Notes: generated by a model not told the origin, from the letters alone. A stretch of 64,000 bases of DNA from Halanaerobium saccharolyticum subsp. saccharolyticum DSM 6643 (GCF_000350165.1 NZ_CAUI01000005.1:558001-622000); one strand, 5' to 3'. Positions 8,391 to 17,152 are shown, counted from the stretch's first letter. A program made the numbers and translations.

Positions 8391-8422
8391 GTTATAAGGT
8401 TATAACGTTATTTTGTCATAAC
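8391..8422. promoter_or_regulatory. Tandem operator, two copies of GTTAT-N6-ATAAC
   Basis: Copy 1 is GTTATAAGGTTATAAC (8391-8406) and copy 2 is GTTATTTTGTCATAAC (8407-8422), placed back to back right after the -10 box. The same motif lies in front of the gntR gene at 10567. By position and shape this is the likely binding site of the GntR/UTRA protein encoded at 10610. Confidence 0.75.
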
Positions 8423-8448
8423 TTTAAATTTCAATTAGAGGTGAAATT

Positions 8449-9201
8449 ATGAAAAAAACAAAAATATTATTTGCGGGAGAGTCCTGGCATTCGAATATTA
8501 CTGAAGGTAAAGGGTTCAATTTTTTTTCAATAGGAATATATGAGGAAGCTGTAAAGTGGATTAAACAAGCATTAAATACATCAGAATTTGATTTTGTTTA
8601 TCTGCCATCTCACAAAGTTCCAGCTGAATTCCCAAAATCTAAAGAAGCATTGAATGAATTTGATGTTATAATACTGAGTGATGTAGGAGCAGATTCTTTA
8701 CTTTTGTCACCCGAAACTTTTCAACAATCAATTAGAATGCCTAATAGAATAAAGTTAATTAAAGATTTTGTTTATAATGGTGGTTCTTTATGTATGATTG
8801 GAGGCTATCTGACTTTCCAAGGAATAGATGCTAAAGGTCGGTATCATAATACAGAGATTGAAGAAATACTACCAATTAAAATGTCAGCATATGATGATCG
8901 TAAAGAAGTTCCAGAAGGCTTCAATTTAGAGTTATCAGATATTAATCATCCAATAACAAAAAATATACCTAAAAAATGGCCTTATTTTTTGGGTTATAAT
9001 AAATTAGAATTAAAAGAAGATGCAAAACTGCTGGCGGAATATGATGGTGATCCAATTATATCAGTAGCAGAATTTGGTGAAGGTAGAACTATGGCCTTTG
9101 CATCTGATTGTGCTCCACATTGGGGTTCTCCAGAATTCTGTGAATGGGAATATTATTCTGTTTTTTGGCAGCAGGCAGTTAGATGGTTAGCTAATAATTA
9201 A
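8449..9201 (+). CDS. Glutamine-amidotransferase-like protein (GATase1-like, PF07090 type)
   Basis: A 250-residue cytoplasmic protein of the class-I glutamine amidotransferase-like fold. Typical elements are KILFAGESWHSN at the N terminus, DVIILSDVGADSLLL, FVYNGGSLCMIGGYLTFQG (nucleophile-elbow region with a Cys) and FGEGRTMAFASDCAPHWG near the end. It resembles the putative amidotransferase family PF07090 and ThuA-like proteins; the reaction is not known. It is the first gene after the operator-controlled promoter, 17 bases before the M20 gene, so both probably act on the same imported compound. An amidase or isomerase-like role is conjecture. Confidence 0.8.
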   Translation: MKKTKILFAGESWHSNITEGKGFNFFSIGIYEEAVKWIKQALNTSEFDFVYLPSHKVPAEFPKSKEALNEFDVIILSDVGADSLLLSPETFQQSIRMPNRIKLIKDFVYNGGSLCMIGGYLTFQGIDAKGRYHNTEIEEILPIKMSAYDDRKEVPEGFNLELSDINHPITKNIPKKWPYFLGYNKLELKEDAKLLAEYDGDPIISVAEFGEGRTMAFASDCAPHWGSPEFCEWEYYSVFWQQAVRWLANN

Positions 9202-9218
9202 GAAAAGAGGACTAGATT

Positions 9219-10496
9219 ATGAAATCTAAAAAAATAATAAATTATATAGAGGAAAATAAAGATGTTTTTATAGATTTTTTAAAAACCTTAATTTCTAAAG
9301 ATACAACAAATATCAATCATGGTCTTGATGGAGGAAATGAAAAGAATGGTCAAGAAATAATAATTTCTAAATTTAAAGAATTGGGATTAGATATAGAGGT
9401 TTTTGAACCAGATAATAATAAACTCAAAAAATATAAAGAGTCTTCTTTGGGTCATAATTATAAAAATAGGCCAAATGTTGTAGGGATTTTAAAAGGGGAA
9501 GATAAAGAGAATTATAAATCTGTTATTTTAAATGGACATATTGATACAATGCCCTTTGCTAGCATAGATAAGTGGTTTTCACACCCTTTAGATCCAATAA
9601 TCATTGATAATAAAATATATGGACGAGGCTCCTGTGATATGAAAGGTGGGCTAGCAGCCCTGATTTTGGCTGTTGAAGTATTAATTAAATTAAATTGTGA
9701 CATTAAAGGCGATATAATTATAGAAAGTGTTGTTGATGAAGAAGGGGGAGGCAATGGAACTCTTGCTTGTGTTGATAAAGGATACAAAGCTGATTTAGCA
9801 ATTGTAGCTGAGCCAACTGAACTGAAACTGATGAAAGCTCATATGGGATGGGTATTTTTTAAAATGGATATAGAAGGAAAATCTTTACATTCAGGCTTGA
9901 AATGGCTTGGTGTTAATGCTATAGAGAAAACTATTAAAGTTATGGATGGATTAAAAGAACTTGAAAAAGAGTGGCTTCTTGAAAAAAGAGATTCAATTCT
10001 GCCACCTCCAACTATAAATTTTGGTACAATTAATGGCGGAACTGCAGGTTCAGTAGTTCCTGATAATTGCAGACTGGATTTTGGTATTCATTTTTTACCA
10101 ACTGATGCGGATGAAAATGGTCTGGGTTCAAAAGTTGAAAAAGAAATAATTGATAGAATCAATTTAATATCCAATGGTGATGCATGGCTAAAAGATCACA
10201 AGCCTAAGTTAACAAAATATCAGGAAGGCAGTCCTTTTGAAATGAAAAGCAAAAAAGGTTTTTTGCAAATATTTAGTGATAATTTCAAGAAAATCAGGAA
10301 AGAGGAGTCTTTAATTAGTGGTTCTGAATATGGTTGTGATGCTCGCTTACTTCAAAATTATTCTAAGGTGCCGACATTAATGTTTGGACCAGGGAGTATA
10401 AAACAAGCACATGGAATCAATGAATATCTAGATCTTGATCAATATATTGATTATATAAAAATAATTGCCCTCAGTCTTAATGATTTAAATAAATAG
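9219..10496 (+). CDS. M20 family metallopeptidase / amidohydrolase (ArgE/DapE type)
   Basis: A 425-residue zinc-dependent amidohydrolase of the M20 family, whose known members remove N-acyl groups (ArgE, DapE) or cleave small peptides. Ligand motifs are in order: LNGHIDTMPF, GRGSCDMKGGLAA, VVDEEGGGNGT, VAEPTELKL and PGSIKQAHGINEY. The dimerisation domain lies in the middle (SLHSGLKWLGVNAIEK). The length fits ArgE/DapE rather than the longer carnosinases. It stands between the amidotransferase-like gene and gntR in a catabolic cluster, so deacylation or amide cleavage of the imported substrate is more likely than biosynthesis. The exact substrate cannot be predicted. Confidence 0.88.
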   Translation: MKSKKIINYIEENKDVFIDFLKTLISKDTTNINHGLDGGNEKNGQEIIISKFKELGLDIEVFEPDNNKLKKYKESSLGHNYKNRPNVVGILKGEDKENYKSVILNGHIDTMPFASIDKWFSHPLDPIIIDNKIYGRGSCDMKGGLAALILAVEVLIKLNCDIKGDIIIESVVDEEGGGNGTLACVDKGYKADLAIVAEPTELKLMKAHMGWVFFKMDIEGKSLHSGLKWLGVNAIEKTIKVMDGLKELEKEWLLEKRDSILPPPTINFGTINGGTAGSVVPDNCRLDFGIHFLPTDADENGLGSKVEKEIIDRINLISNGDAWLKDHKPKLTKYQEGSPFEMKSKKGFLQIFSDNFKKIRKEESLISGSEYGCDARLLQNYSKVPTLMFGPGSIKQAHGINEYLDLDQYIDYIKIIALSLNDLNK

Positions 10497-10523
10497 TTTA
10501 ATTATAAAAATATTGAAAATATA

Positions 10524-10552
10524 TTGACTTTAATAGAAAAATGAAGTATTAT
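10524..10552 (+). promoter_or_regulatory. Promoter of the gntR gene
   Basis: TTGACT (10524-10529), 17-base spacer and TATTAT (10547-10552), followed 15 bases later by one operator copy. Confidence 0.75.
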
Positions 10553-10566
10553 ATAAACATAGAGAC

Positions 10567-10582
10567 GTTATAATGACATAAT
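10567..10582. promoter_or_regulatory. Single operator copy at gntR, GTTAT-N6-ATAAT
   Basis: GTTATAATGACATAAT matches the two copies at 8391-8422 except for the last base of the right arm. Its place just after the -10 box suggests autoregulation of gntR. Confidence 0.7.
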
Positions 10583-10609
10583 AATTAAATACAAGGAGGG
10601 CGTTTATTT

Positions 10610-11347
10610 ATGAAAGTCGATAGAAATGATCATTTACCACTGTATATTCAATTAAAAAATATTATAGAAAATAAGATAAAAGAAAAAGATTGGAAACCAG
10701 GAGATATTATACCTTCAGAAAAAGAACTTCAAAAACAGTTTGAAGTTAGTAGAATTACAGTGAGACAGGCTGTTAAAGAATTAGAAAATGAGGGACTTGT
10801 TAAGAAAAAACAAGGGAAAGGAACTTATGTTTCGTTTCCTAAATTATCACATGAGTTGCCAAATTTAACAAGTTTTACAGAAGATATAGAGTCTAAAGGC
10901 TTAAATCCTGAATCAAAAATAATTAGTATTGAGAAATTAATTGATTCAGAAATAGCAGAAAAATTAGGTGCAAATTCCAAAACTGTTTTTTTAAATGTCA
11001 AAAGATTAAGATTAATAAATGGAGAAGCAGTTGGAATTCATGATTGTTATTTAGATACTAATATCTTAGATCAAAAAGCAGTACATGAAATTAAAAATAT
11101 GGATAATGAGACGTCACTTTATGATATTATAGAAAAATATAACATAACTATAAGCCATGCCGATGAAACTTTAGAAGGTGGTATATCTGATCCTTATGTA
11201 AGCAAATTACTAGGGATAAAAAAAGATTTCCCACTACTTATTTTAGAAAGAATCACTTTTACAGATAACAATGAAGCATTCGAGTTTGTTAAAATGCATT
11301 ATAGAGCTGATAAATATAAATACTCAATTAGATTAAATCGTAATTAA
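10610..11347 (+). CDS. GntR family regulator, HutC/UTRA subfamily
   Basis: A 245-residue transcription factor. The N-terminal winged helix (residues 1-70) shows LYIQLKNIIENKI, GDIIPSEKELQKQFEVSRITVRQAVKELENEGLV and KKQGKGTYV, a textbook GntR DNA-binding domain. Residues 85-240 form a UTRA ligand-binding domain (PNLTSFTEDIESKGL onward), whose effectors in this subfamily are often sugar phosphates or other pathway metabolites. A GGAGGG ribosome site precedes it. It lies between the hydrolase pair and the ABC importer genes, and the shared GTTAT-N6-ATAAY motif at both promoters is its probable operator. The effector is probably the phosphorylated product of the PfkB kinase, but this is unproven. 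Confidence 0.93.
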   Translation: MKVDRNDHLPLYIQLKNIIENKIKEKDWKPGDIIPSEKELQKQFEVSRITVRQAVKELENEGLVKKKQGKGTYVSFPKLSHELPNLTSFTEDIESKGLNPESKIISIEKLIDSEIAEKLGANSKTVFLNVKRLRLINGEAVGIHDCYLDTNILDQKAVHEIKNMDNETSLYDIIEKYNITISHADETLEGGISDPYVSKLLGIKKDFPLLILERITFTDNNEAFEFVKMHYRADKYKYSIRLNRN

Positions 11348-11520
11348 AAAGATTTTATAAAAAAGTTAATTTATATGCAGATTAATTAAATTTTAGTCTG
11401 GATATTTATTATAGAACCAAAAATTGTTGTTTAGTCAAATGAATTAGTAAGATGCAGGGAGGGGATAAACTTATAATCTTCAGTAAATTTTTGAATAATA
11501 AAACTAAAAGGAGAGATAAT

Positions 11521-12444
11521 ATGAAAAAGAAAATGTTAATTTTATTGTTAGTTAGTTTTATGATTTTAGGAATGAATGTATCGATAGCTGCTCAAGATGA
11601 CCAGTTAACTGTTGGAGTTACAACTGTTACTTTAAGACACCAGTTTTTTATTGATATTGATGAAGGAATAAAAGAAGCGGCTGCAGAACATGGAGTAGAA
11701 CTTTTTACAAACGATCCCAATGTTAATGCACAGGAACAGGTTTCTGCAATTGAAGATTATATGGTAATGGGTGTAGATGGTCTTATTGTTATCGGTACAG
11801 ACCCTGCGGCTATTGTTCCAGCTGTTAATGAGGCGGCTGAACAGATGCCTATAGTGACAATTGATATGAAATTAGAAACAGATAAAGTTGATTCATTTGT
11901 TGGTACTTTAAATGAAGATGCTGGTGAGCAATTAGGTCAGTATACTAGAAAATATATAGAAAATGAATTAGATGGAAATGCTAAAGTTGCTATTGTAAGT
12001 TGGTTAGAATCAAATATTCAGCAGCAGCGAGTGGCAGGTTTTGAAAAGGCTCTAGAAGGTATGGGGAATGTTGAAATTTTACAACCACAACCAGGTTATG
12101 ATAGAGAAGAATCTATGAACACTGTAGAAAATATTTTGCAGTCAAACCCTGATGTTGATATTATTTATTCTACTGCAGAAAATAGTGTTCTTGGTGCAAA
12201 ATCTGCACTTGAATCAGCTAGAGCAGAAGGTGTTAAAATTGTAGGTTTTGATTTAACTCCTGAAGCAGCGGATGGAATTAAAGATGGTAGAATTTTGGCT
12301 ATGATTCAGCAGCAGCCAAAAGAAATGGGTAGAAGAGCATTAAATGCACTTGTTGAAAAAATTAATGGAAATGAAATAGAGCCATTAATTCCTGTTCCAG
12401 TATTATTATATGATGAAGAAAATGTTGATGAGTTTTTAAACTAA
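11521..12444 (+). CDS. Ribose-type ABC transporter substrate-binding protein
   Basis: A 307-residue periplasmic binding protein of the RbsB/type-1 fold. A signal peptide (KKKMLILLLVSFMILGMNVSIAA) ends at an AAQ-like cleavage site with no lipobox Cys, suggesting a soluble periplasmic protein in a diderm cell. The mature part shows FFIDIDEGIKEAA, DGLIVIGTDPAAIVPAVNEA and KIVGFDLTPEAADGI, typical of pentose, hexose or autoinducer-2 binders. The ATG at 11521 follows AGGAGAGATAAT; an ATG at 11452 lacks a ribosome site and would precede the signal peptide. It is followed by a stable hairpin and then the ATPase and permease genes. Confidence 0.93.
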   Translation: MKKKMLILLLVSFMILGMNVSIAAQDDQLTVGVTTVTLRHQFFIDIDEGIKEAAAEHGVELFTNDPNVNAQEQVSAIEDYMVMGVDGLIVIGTDPAAIVPAVNEAAEQMPIVTIDMKLETDKVDSFVGTLNEDAGEQLGQYTRKYIENELDGNAKVAIVSWLESNIQQQRVAGFEKALEGMGNVEILQPQPGYDREESMNTVENILQSNPDVDIIYSTAENSVLGAKSALESARAEGVKIVGFDLTPEAADGIKDGRILAMIQQQPKEMGRRALNALVEKINGNEIEPLIPVPVLLYDEENVDEFLN

Positions 12445-12454
12445 AATAAAATTT

Positions 12455-12512
12455 AAATCCTTACTTAGTGGCAAATTGTTTGGCGACGATTAAATGCCAC
12501 TAAGAAGGATTT
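12455..12512 (+). promoter_or_regulatory. Stable hairpin between binding protein and ATPase genes
   Basis: AAATCCTT-A-CTTAGTGGCA pairs with TGCCACTAAG-AAGGATTT: 18 bp with one bulged A, 11 bases after the stop. No T-run follows. It probably stabilises the upstream mRNA or partly terminates, giving more binding protein than ATPase, as is known for many ABC operons. Confidence 0.75.
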
Positions 12513-12639
12513 ATTAAATCACTTAATATATAATTTCTATACAGTATTACAAAATCCTTCAATAAATTATAAATTAGAGAAAAATATTAAAGTTATAATT
12601 ATTAAGGAATGTAATTATAAAAAAAGATAGGGTGAAATT

Positions 12640-14148
12640 ATGGATAACGAAATATTAAGATTAGAAGGACTTTCTAAATATTTTCCAGGTGTAAAAGCTT
12701 TAGATGATATCAGTTTTGATTTGATAGAAGGAGAAATTCATGCTTTGATTGGAGAAAATGGTGCTGGAAAATCAACATTAATCAAAGTTCTTACCGGTGC
12801 ATATCAAAAAACACACGGTAAAGTTTTTTATAGAGGCAATGAAGTAAAAAAACTTAATCCTACAAAGGCAAAAAGTTTAGGTATTAGCGCTATTTATCAG
12901 GAACTTACTTTATTTCCAGATTTAACTGTTGCTCAAAATATATTTATGGGTAATGAAAAAGTCTATAATAAAAGTAATATTGTCAAAGATAAAGAGATGA
13001 TGAATGAAGTCAGAAAAATATTTGAAAAAATTAAGTTAGATATTTCGCCTGAAATACTTGTTAAAAATCTTAGTATTGCCCAACAACAGATGATTGAAAT
13101 TGCAAGAGCCATTTCTTTAGATGCTGATATATTAATAATGGATGAGCCTACTTCTTCAATTAGTAATAAAGAAACTGAAATTTTATTTGAAATAATAGAA
13201 GATCTAAAAAAACAGGGAGTTACAATTATTTATATATCACATAGATTAGAAGAGATTTTTGAAATTGCTAATCGAGTTACTGTCTTAAGAAACGGTAAAA
13301 AGATAAAAACTCTTAAAATTGATGAGATAAAAAATAAAGATCAACTTGTAAATTTAATGGTAGGAAAAGAAGTTACTGATCTTTTTCCAAAAAAAGAAGT
13401 TAAAATAGGTGATACTATATTAAAAGTTCAAAATCTATCAGCTCAAAATAAATTTGAAGATATTAATTTTGAATTAAAAAAAGGTGAGATTTTAGGTGTA
13501 GGTGGACTTGTAGGAAGCCAAAGAACTGAAGTGATGGAAACTATATTTGGTTTAAGAAATTTTGATAATGGAGAAATAATTTTGAATGGACATAAAGTTA
13601 AAATTTCTAATCCTCAAAATGCTATTGACCTTGGTTTGGGATTGATTTCTGAAGATAGAAAAGGTACTGGAATTATAAAAACTATGAGTGTAAAAGAAAA
13701 CATTACCTTGCCAGGTTTAGATTTAATAGATAGAAAATACAGTGTTCTAATAGATAATAAATCTGAAGAAATTGCTGCCGATGCTTTGGTAGATCGCTTG
13801 AATGTTAAAACACCTTCCTTACGCCAAAAAATTGATAAGTTGAGTGGAGGAAATCAGCAAAAAGCAATTATTGCAAGATGGATATTGCTGGCACCAGAGA
13901 TTTTGATTATGGATGAGCCAACACGAGGAATTGATGTGGGTGCTAAATCCGAAATTTACGAATTAATGGGTGAATTAGTAGCTAAGGGTATTAGCATAAT
14001 AATGATTTCATCTGAAAACCCTGAGTTATTAGCAATGAGTGATCGAATTATGGTCATGCGAGAAGGAAAAATCTCTGGATTTTTAGAAGGAAAAAAACAA
14101 ACAGAAGAAAATATTCTTAAGCTTGCCTTTGGAGGTGTAGTTAATTAA
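12640..14148 (+). CDS. Sugar ABC transporter ATP-binding protein (RbsA type, two ABC domains)
   Basis: A 502-residue cytoplasmic ATPase with two fused ABC modules. The first has Walker A GENGAGKST (about 38-46), signature LSIAQQQMIEIARA and Walker B ILIMDEPTSS. The second has the degenerate Walker A usual in RbsA (GGLVGSQRTE), signature LSGGNQQKAIIARW and ILIMDEPTRGID. It energises uptake through the permease encoded immediately downstream; the stop and next start overlap as TAATG. It belongs to the carbohydrate uptake type 2 class, for pentoses, galactosides or nucleosides. Confidence 0.95.
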   Translation: MDNEILRLEGLSKYFPGVKALDDISFDLIEGEIHALIGENGAGKSTLIKVLTGAYQKTHGKVFYRGNEVKKLNPTKAKSLGISAIYQELTLFPDLTVAQNIFMGNEKVYNKSNIVKDKEMMNEVRKIFEKIKLDISPEILVKNLSIAQQQMIEIARAISLDADILIMDEPTSSISNKETEILFEIIEDLKKQGVTIIYISHRLEEIFEIANRVTVLRNGKKIKTLKIDEIKNKDQLVNLMVGKEVTDLFPKKEVKIGDTILKVQNLSAQNKFEDINFELKKGEILGVGGLVGSQRTEVMETIFGLRNFDNGEIILNGHKVKISNPQNAIDLGLGLISEDRKGTGIIKTMSVKENITLPGLDLIDRKYSVLIDNKSEEIAADALVDRLNVKTPSLRQKIDKLSGGNQQKAIIARWILLAPEILIMDEPTRGIDVGAKSEIYELMGELVAKGISIIMISSENPELLAMSDRIMVMREGKISGFLEGKKQTEENILKLAFGGVVN

Positions 14149-15131
14149 TGAATCAGTTAGAAAATAAAATATCATTTAAAGATAGAATAAAAAACTTTTT
14201 TGGTGAAAAAGGTAGTGCAGCTTTAGGATTAATAATATTATTTGTATTTATGACATTTATGTCAGATAGATTTTTGACATTTTCTAATTTATTAAATGTA
14301 GCAAGACAAGCTTCGATAAATGGAATAATAGCTGTTGGAATGACCTATATCATCATTACAAAAGGAATTGATTTGAGTGCTGGTGCTTTAGTTGCTTTAA
14401 CTGGTACTGTAGCAGCCGGTTTAATAATGAACATGGGTTTACCAATAATGATAGCAATAATTTTAACACTAATAGTAGGTGCTTTAGTAGGTTCTTTTAC
14501 AGGTTTGATGGTTTCAAAACAAAATATTCCTCCTTTTATTGTAACTTTAGCTTTAATGACTATTTTAAGAGGTTTAAGTTTTGTTTATACATCTGGAAGA
14601 CCAATTTATGTCTCAAATGAACTTTTTAGAGTTATAGGTAGAGGTTATTTAGGACCTATTCCGATTCCTGTAATTATTGCAATTTTTATTGGGATAATTG
14701 GACATATTGTGCTAAAGAAAACTAAATTTGGTAGACATATTTATTCAGTTGGTGGAAATGAAGAAGCTGCTCGACTTTGTGGTGTAAATATTGATAGAAC
14801 TATAATTTATGTATATACTTCTGCAGGTTTTTTAACAGCAATTAGTGGTATTATTTTAGCTTCAAGACTCTCAACCGGTTCTCCTAATGCAGGTGATGGT
14901 GCAGAATTAGATGCTATTGCTGCTGTTATATTAGGTGGTACAAGCTTTGCAGGTGGAATTGGTAGTGTGTCTGGAACATTTATCGGTGTTGCAATTATAG
15001 GTATTTTAGGAAATGGTTTAAATTTATTGAATGTTTCTTCATATAATCAGATGATGGTTAAAGGTTTAGTAATTTTATTAGCAGTTCTTGTTAATAATAT
15101 TAAATTAAAAAAGCAAAATATTAGTAGATAA
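14148..15131 (+). CDS. Sugar ABC transporter permease (RbsC type)
   Basis: A 327-residue integral membrane protein with about eight to ten hydrophobic segments. The RbsC/BPD_transp_2 hallmarks are ASINGIIAVGMTYIIITKGIDLSAGALVAL, GRHIYSVGGNEEAARLCGVN and AAVILGGTSFAGGIGSVSGT. A single permease gene suggests a homodimeric channel, as in the ribose system. It is coupled to the ATPase gene by a one-base overlap, with GGAGGT upstream, and is followed 18 bases later by the BtpA/SgcQ gene, so the imported substrate probably meets that protein and the kinase. Confidence 0.94.
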   Translation: MNQLENKISFKDRIKNFFGEKGSAALGLIILFVFMTFMSDRFLTFSNLLNVARQASINGIIAVGMTYIIITKGIDLSAGALVALTGTVAAGLIMNMGLPIMIAIILTLIVGALVGSFTGLMVSKQNIPPFIVTLALMTILRGLSFVYTSGRPIYVSNELFRVIGRGYLGPIPIPVIIAIFIGIIGHIVLKKTKFGRHIYSVGGNEEAARLCGVNIDRTIIYVYTSAGFLTAISGIILASRLSTGSPNAGDGAELDAIAAVILGGTSFAGGIGSVSGTFIGVAIIGILGNGLNLLNVSSYNQMMVKGLVILLAVLVNNIKLKKQNISR

Positions 15132-15148
15132 TAAAAGGGGAGAACAAA

Positions 15149-15991
15149 ATGGCTGATATAGGAATTTTACCACAAAAAAAGAATCCAGTTAAAAATATTT
15201 TTGGAAAAGAAAAAGCAATTATTGGTATGATACACACTAAAGCATTACCAGGAGCTCCAAGATATAATGGTGAAAGCATGGAAGAAATTATAGAGTTTTC
15301 AATTAATGATGCTAAAGCTTTAAAAGCAGGTGGGGTTGATGGCTTAATGTTTGAAAACGCCTGGGATGTTCCTTTTTCTAAACCAGAAGATATTGGTTAT
15401 GAAACTGTTGCAGCATTAACTGTTTTGGCAAATGAAGTAACAAAAGAAGTTGATTTACCATTTGGATTCAATTTTTTAGCAAATGGAGTTATTCAGTCTT
15501 TAGCAGCAGCAAAAGCAACAAATGCAGATTGGGTTAGATGTAATCAATGGGTTAATGCTTATGTTGCTAATGAAGGAATTTTAGAAGGTGCTTCTGCTGA
15601 AGCTATGCGTTATAAAAAAATGTTACACGGTGAAGACATTAGAGTTTTAGCTGATGTTCATGTTAAACATGGAAGCCATTCTATAGTAGCAGACAGATCT
15701 TTAGCAGAGCAAACAAGAGATAATATATTTTTTGATGCAGATATATTAATTGCAACTGGAAGTAGAACAGGAGATGAAACTTCTTTAGATGAATTGATAG
15801 GGATTAGTAATAACACACAACTTCCAGTTATTGTTGGAAGCGGTCTTAATGATAATAATGCCAAGAAAATATTAGAAATTGCCAGTGGTGCAGTTGTAGG
15901 TTCGTATTTAAAAGAAGATGGTGTTTGGTGGAATCCTGTTGATGTAGAAAGAGTAAAAAGATTAATGGAAATAGTAAATAAACTAAGATAA
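15149..15991 (+). CDS. BtpA/SgcQ family TIM-barrel protein
   Basis: A 280-residue soluble protein of the BtpA/SgcQ family (PF03437). Visible features are AIIGMIHTKALPGAPRY, GVDGLMFENAWDVPF, DWVRCNQWVNAYVANEGILEG, VLADVHVKHGSHSI and GSGLNDNNAKKILEIASGAVVGSYLKEDG. The last is a phosphate-binding-like end of a (beta/alpha)8 barrel. BtpA was linked to photosystem I stability in cyanobacteria, and SgcQ lies in a cryptic E. coli sugar operon; the reaction is not established for either. Between a sugar importer and a PfkB kinase, a catabolic role on a sugar or nucleoside-like phosphate is the reasonable inference. Confidence 0.9.
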   Translation: MADIGILPQKKNPVKNIFGKEKAIIGMIHTKALPGAPRYNGESMEEIIEFSINDAKALKAGGVDGLMFENAWDVPFSKPEDIGYETVAALTVLANEVTKEVDLPFGFNFLANGVIQSLAAAKATNADWVRCNQWVNAYVANEGILEGASAEAMRYKKMLHGEDIRVLADVHVKHGSHSIVADRSLAEQTRDNIFFDADILIATGSRTGDETSLDELIGISNNTQLPVIVGSGLNDNNAKKILEIASGAVVGSYLKEDGVWWNPVDVERVKRLMEIVNKLR

Positions 15992-16018
15992 AGATTTTAT
16001 GGAAGAAGGTTAGATTAA

Positions 16019-16945
16019 ATGGATTCTAAATTTGATGTAATTTGTTTTGGAGATATCAATGTAGATTATATAGGAAGAATGGATAGACTTCCTGATATTG
16101 ATGAAGAATTACCAATATATAATTTAGAAAAATTTTGTGGAGGTGCAGCTACTAATGTAGCTGTAACTCTAGCCCGTTTAGGGAAAAATACAGCTTATAT
16201 TGGAAGTATAGGTGATGATTATAACGGTAAAGAATTAATTGATCGTCTTCAAAATGAAGGTGTAGATGTATCCAAAGTTAATAAAAAAGAGGGCTATTTA
16301 TCAGGCACAGTATTTGCTATTATAGATAATGATGGAGAAAGAAGACTCTTAAGTTATTTAGGAGCAAATCTTCAAACAAAAAAGGAAGACTTTGATCAGG
16401 ATTATCTAAGTAAAACAAAAGTTTTACATATGAGTAATCCTTTATTATCTATTGTTCCGACACTGCTTTCATATGCCAGAGAAAATAATTTAATAGTTTC
16501 ATTTGATCCTGGAACTTTAATATCTTCTAAAGGTTTAGAAGAAATTGAATATATTTTAAGAGAAACTGATATATTATTTTTAAATAGAGTAGAGTATAAT
16601 GATTTAGTTAATAATAGTGAAAAAGGTTTAGATATATTTTTGGAATTAGGATGTGAAATGGTTGTTTATAAAAAAGGTAAAGAGGGTAGTCTTTTAAAAA
16701 CAGCTAAAGGAGAAGAAATAATTAGTCCTGGCTTTAAGGTTGAAGTTGTCGATACAACAGGTGCTGGAGATGCATTTGCCGGCGGATTTTTAACAGCTTA
16801 TCTAAATGATTTAAATTTGAAAGATTTAATGAGATTTGCTAATGCTGTTGCTGCAATTTCTGTAACCAGCAAAGGAGCTAAAGAGGCACTTCCAAATTTA
16901 GATGAAGTATTAGATTTTATCTCAAAAAATAGTCCAAATAATTAA
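16019..16945 (+). CDS. PfkB/ribokinase family carbohydrate kinase
   Basis: A 308-residue kinase of the ribokinase fold. The N-terminal signature CGGAATNVAVTLARLGKNTAYIGSIGDDYNG and the C-terminal DTTGAGDAFAGGF (catalytic Asp and anion hole) are intact. Substrates in this family include ribose, fructose, 2-keto-3-deoxygluconate, nucleosides and pseudouridine; none can be chosen from sequence alone. It is the last gene of the island, 27 bases after the BtpA-like gene and before a strong terminator. It probably phosphorylates the imported sugar or the sugar released by the preceding enzymes. Confidence 0.92.
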   Translation: MDSKFDVICFGDINVDYIGRMDRLPDIDEELPIYNLEKFCGGAATNVAVTLARLGKNTAYIGSIGDDYNGKELIDRLQNEGVDVSKVNKKEGYLSGTVFAIIDNDGERRLLSYLGANLQTKKEDFDQDYLSKTKVLHMSNPLLSIVPTLLSYARENNLIVSFDPGTLISSKGLEEIEYILRETDILFLNRVEYNDLVNNSEKGLDIFLELGCEMVVYKKGKEGSLLKTAKGEEIISPGFKVEVVDTTGAGDAFAGGFLTAYLNDLNLKDLMRFANAVAAISVTSKGAKEALPNLDEVLDFISKNSPNN

Positions 16946-16983
16946 AGAAATTTCAAACATAAAAATGAATATATAAATTTACT

Positions 16984-17015
16984 AACCTGTGGATAATAGA
17001 TCTACAGGTTTTGTT
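16984..17015 (+). terminator. Terminator ending the catabolic island
   Basis: AACCTGTGGAT pairs with ATCTACAGGTT (one G-U) around AATAG, followed by TTGTTTATTT. Confidence 0.85.
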
Positions 17016-17061
17016 TATTTAAAGTCAGATTAATTTTTAACTGATAAATTCTATTTTCATC

Positions 17062-17090
17062 TTGACAGTACTCAGTAAATATTCTATAAT
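17062..17090 (+). promoter_or_regulatory. Promoter of the cadA-cadC unit
   Basis: TTGACA (17062-17067), exactly 17 bases, TATAAT (17085-17090): a consensus sigma-70 promoter. Confidence 0.9.
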
Positions 17091-17103
17091 TAATCCAACA
17101 AAC

Positions 17104-17123
17104 ATTTGAATAATTGTTCATAT
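17104..17123. promoter_or_regulatory. ArsR/SmtB-type (CadC) operator
   Basis: ATTTGAATAATTGTTCATAT carries TGAA-N6-TTCA with AT-rich flanks, the known SmtB/CadC/ZiaR operator form. It overlaps the start region downstream of the -10 box. The ArsR-type repressor is encoded in the same unit at 19349. Confidence 0.75.
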
Positions 17124-17152
17124 ATAATAAATATAAAACTGAGGTGTAAAAA

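Noticed and set aside
11452-11520. Longer N terminus for the substrate-binding protein
   Set aside because: The ATG at 11452 lacks a ribosome site and would put about 23 charged residues before the signal peptide.
12464-12512. Rho-independent terminator after the binding-protein gene
   Set aside because: The stem is strong but no T-run follows, so it is listed as a stabilising or partly terminating hairpin.
12592-12615. A further GTTAT-N6-ATAAY operator ahead of the ATPase gene
   Set aside because: Only the left half GTTAT is present; the right half does not match.
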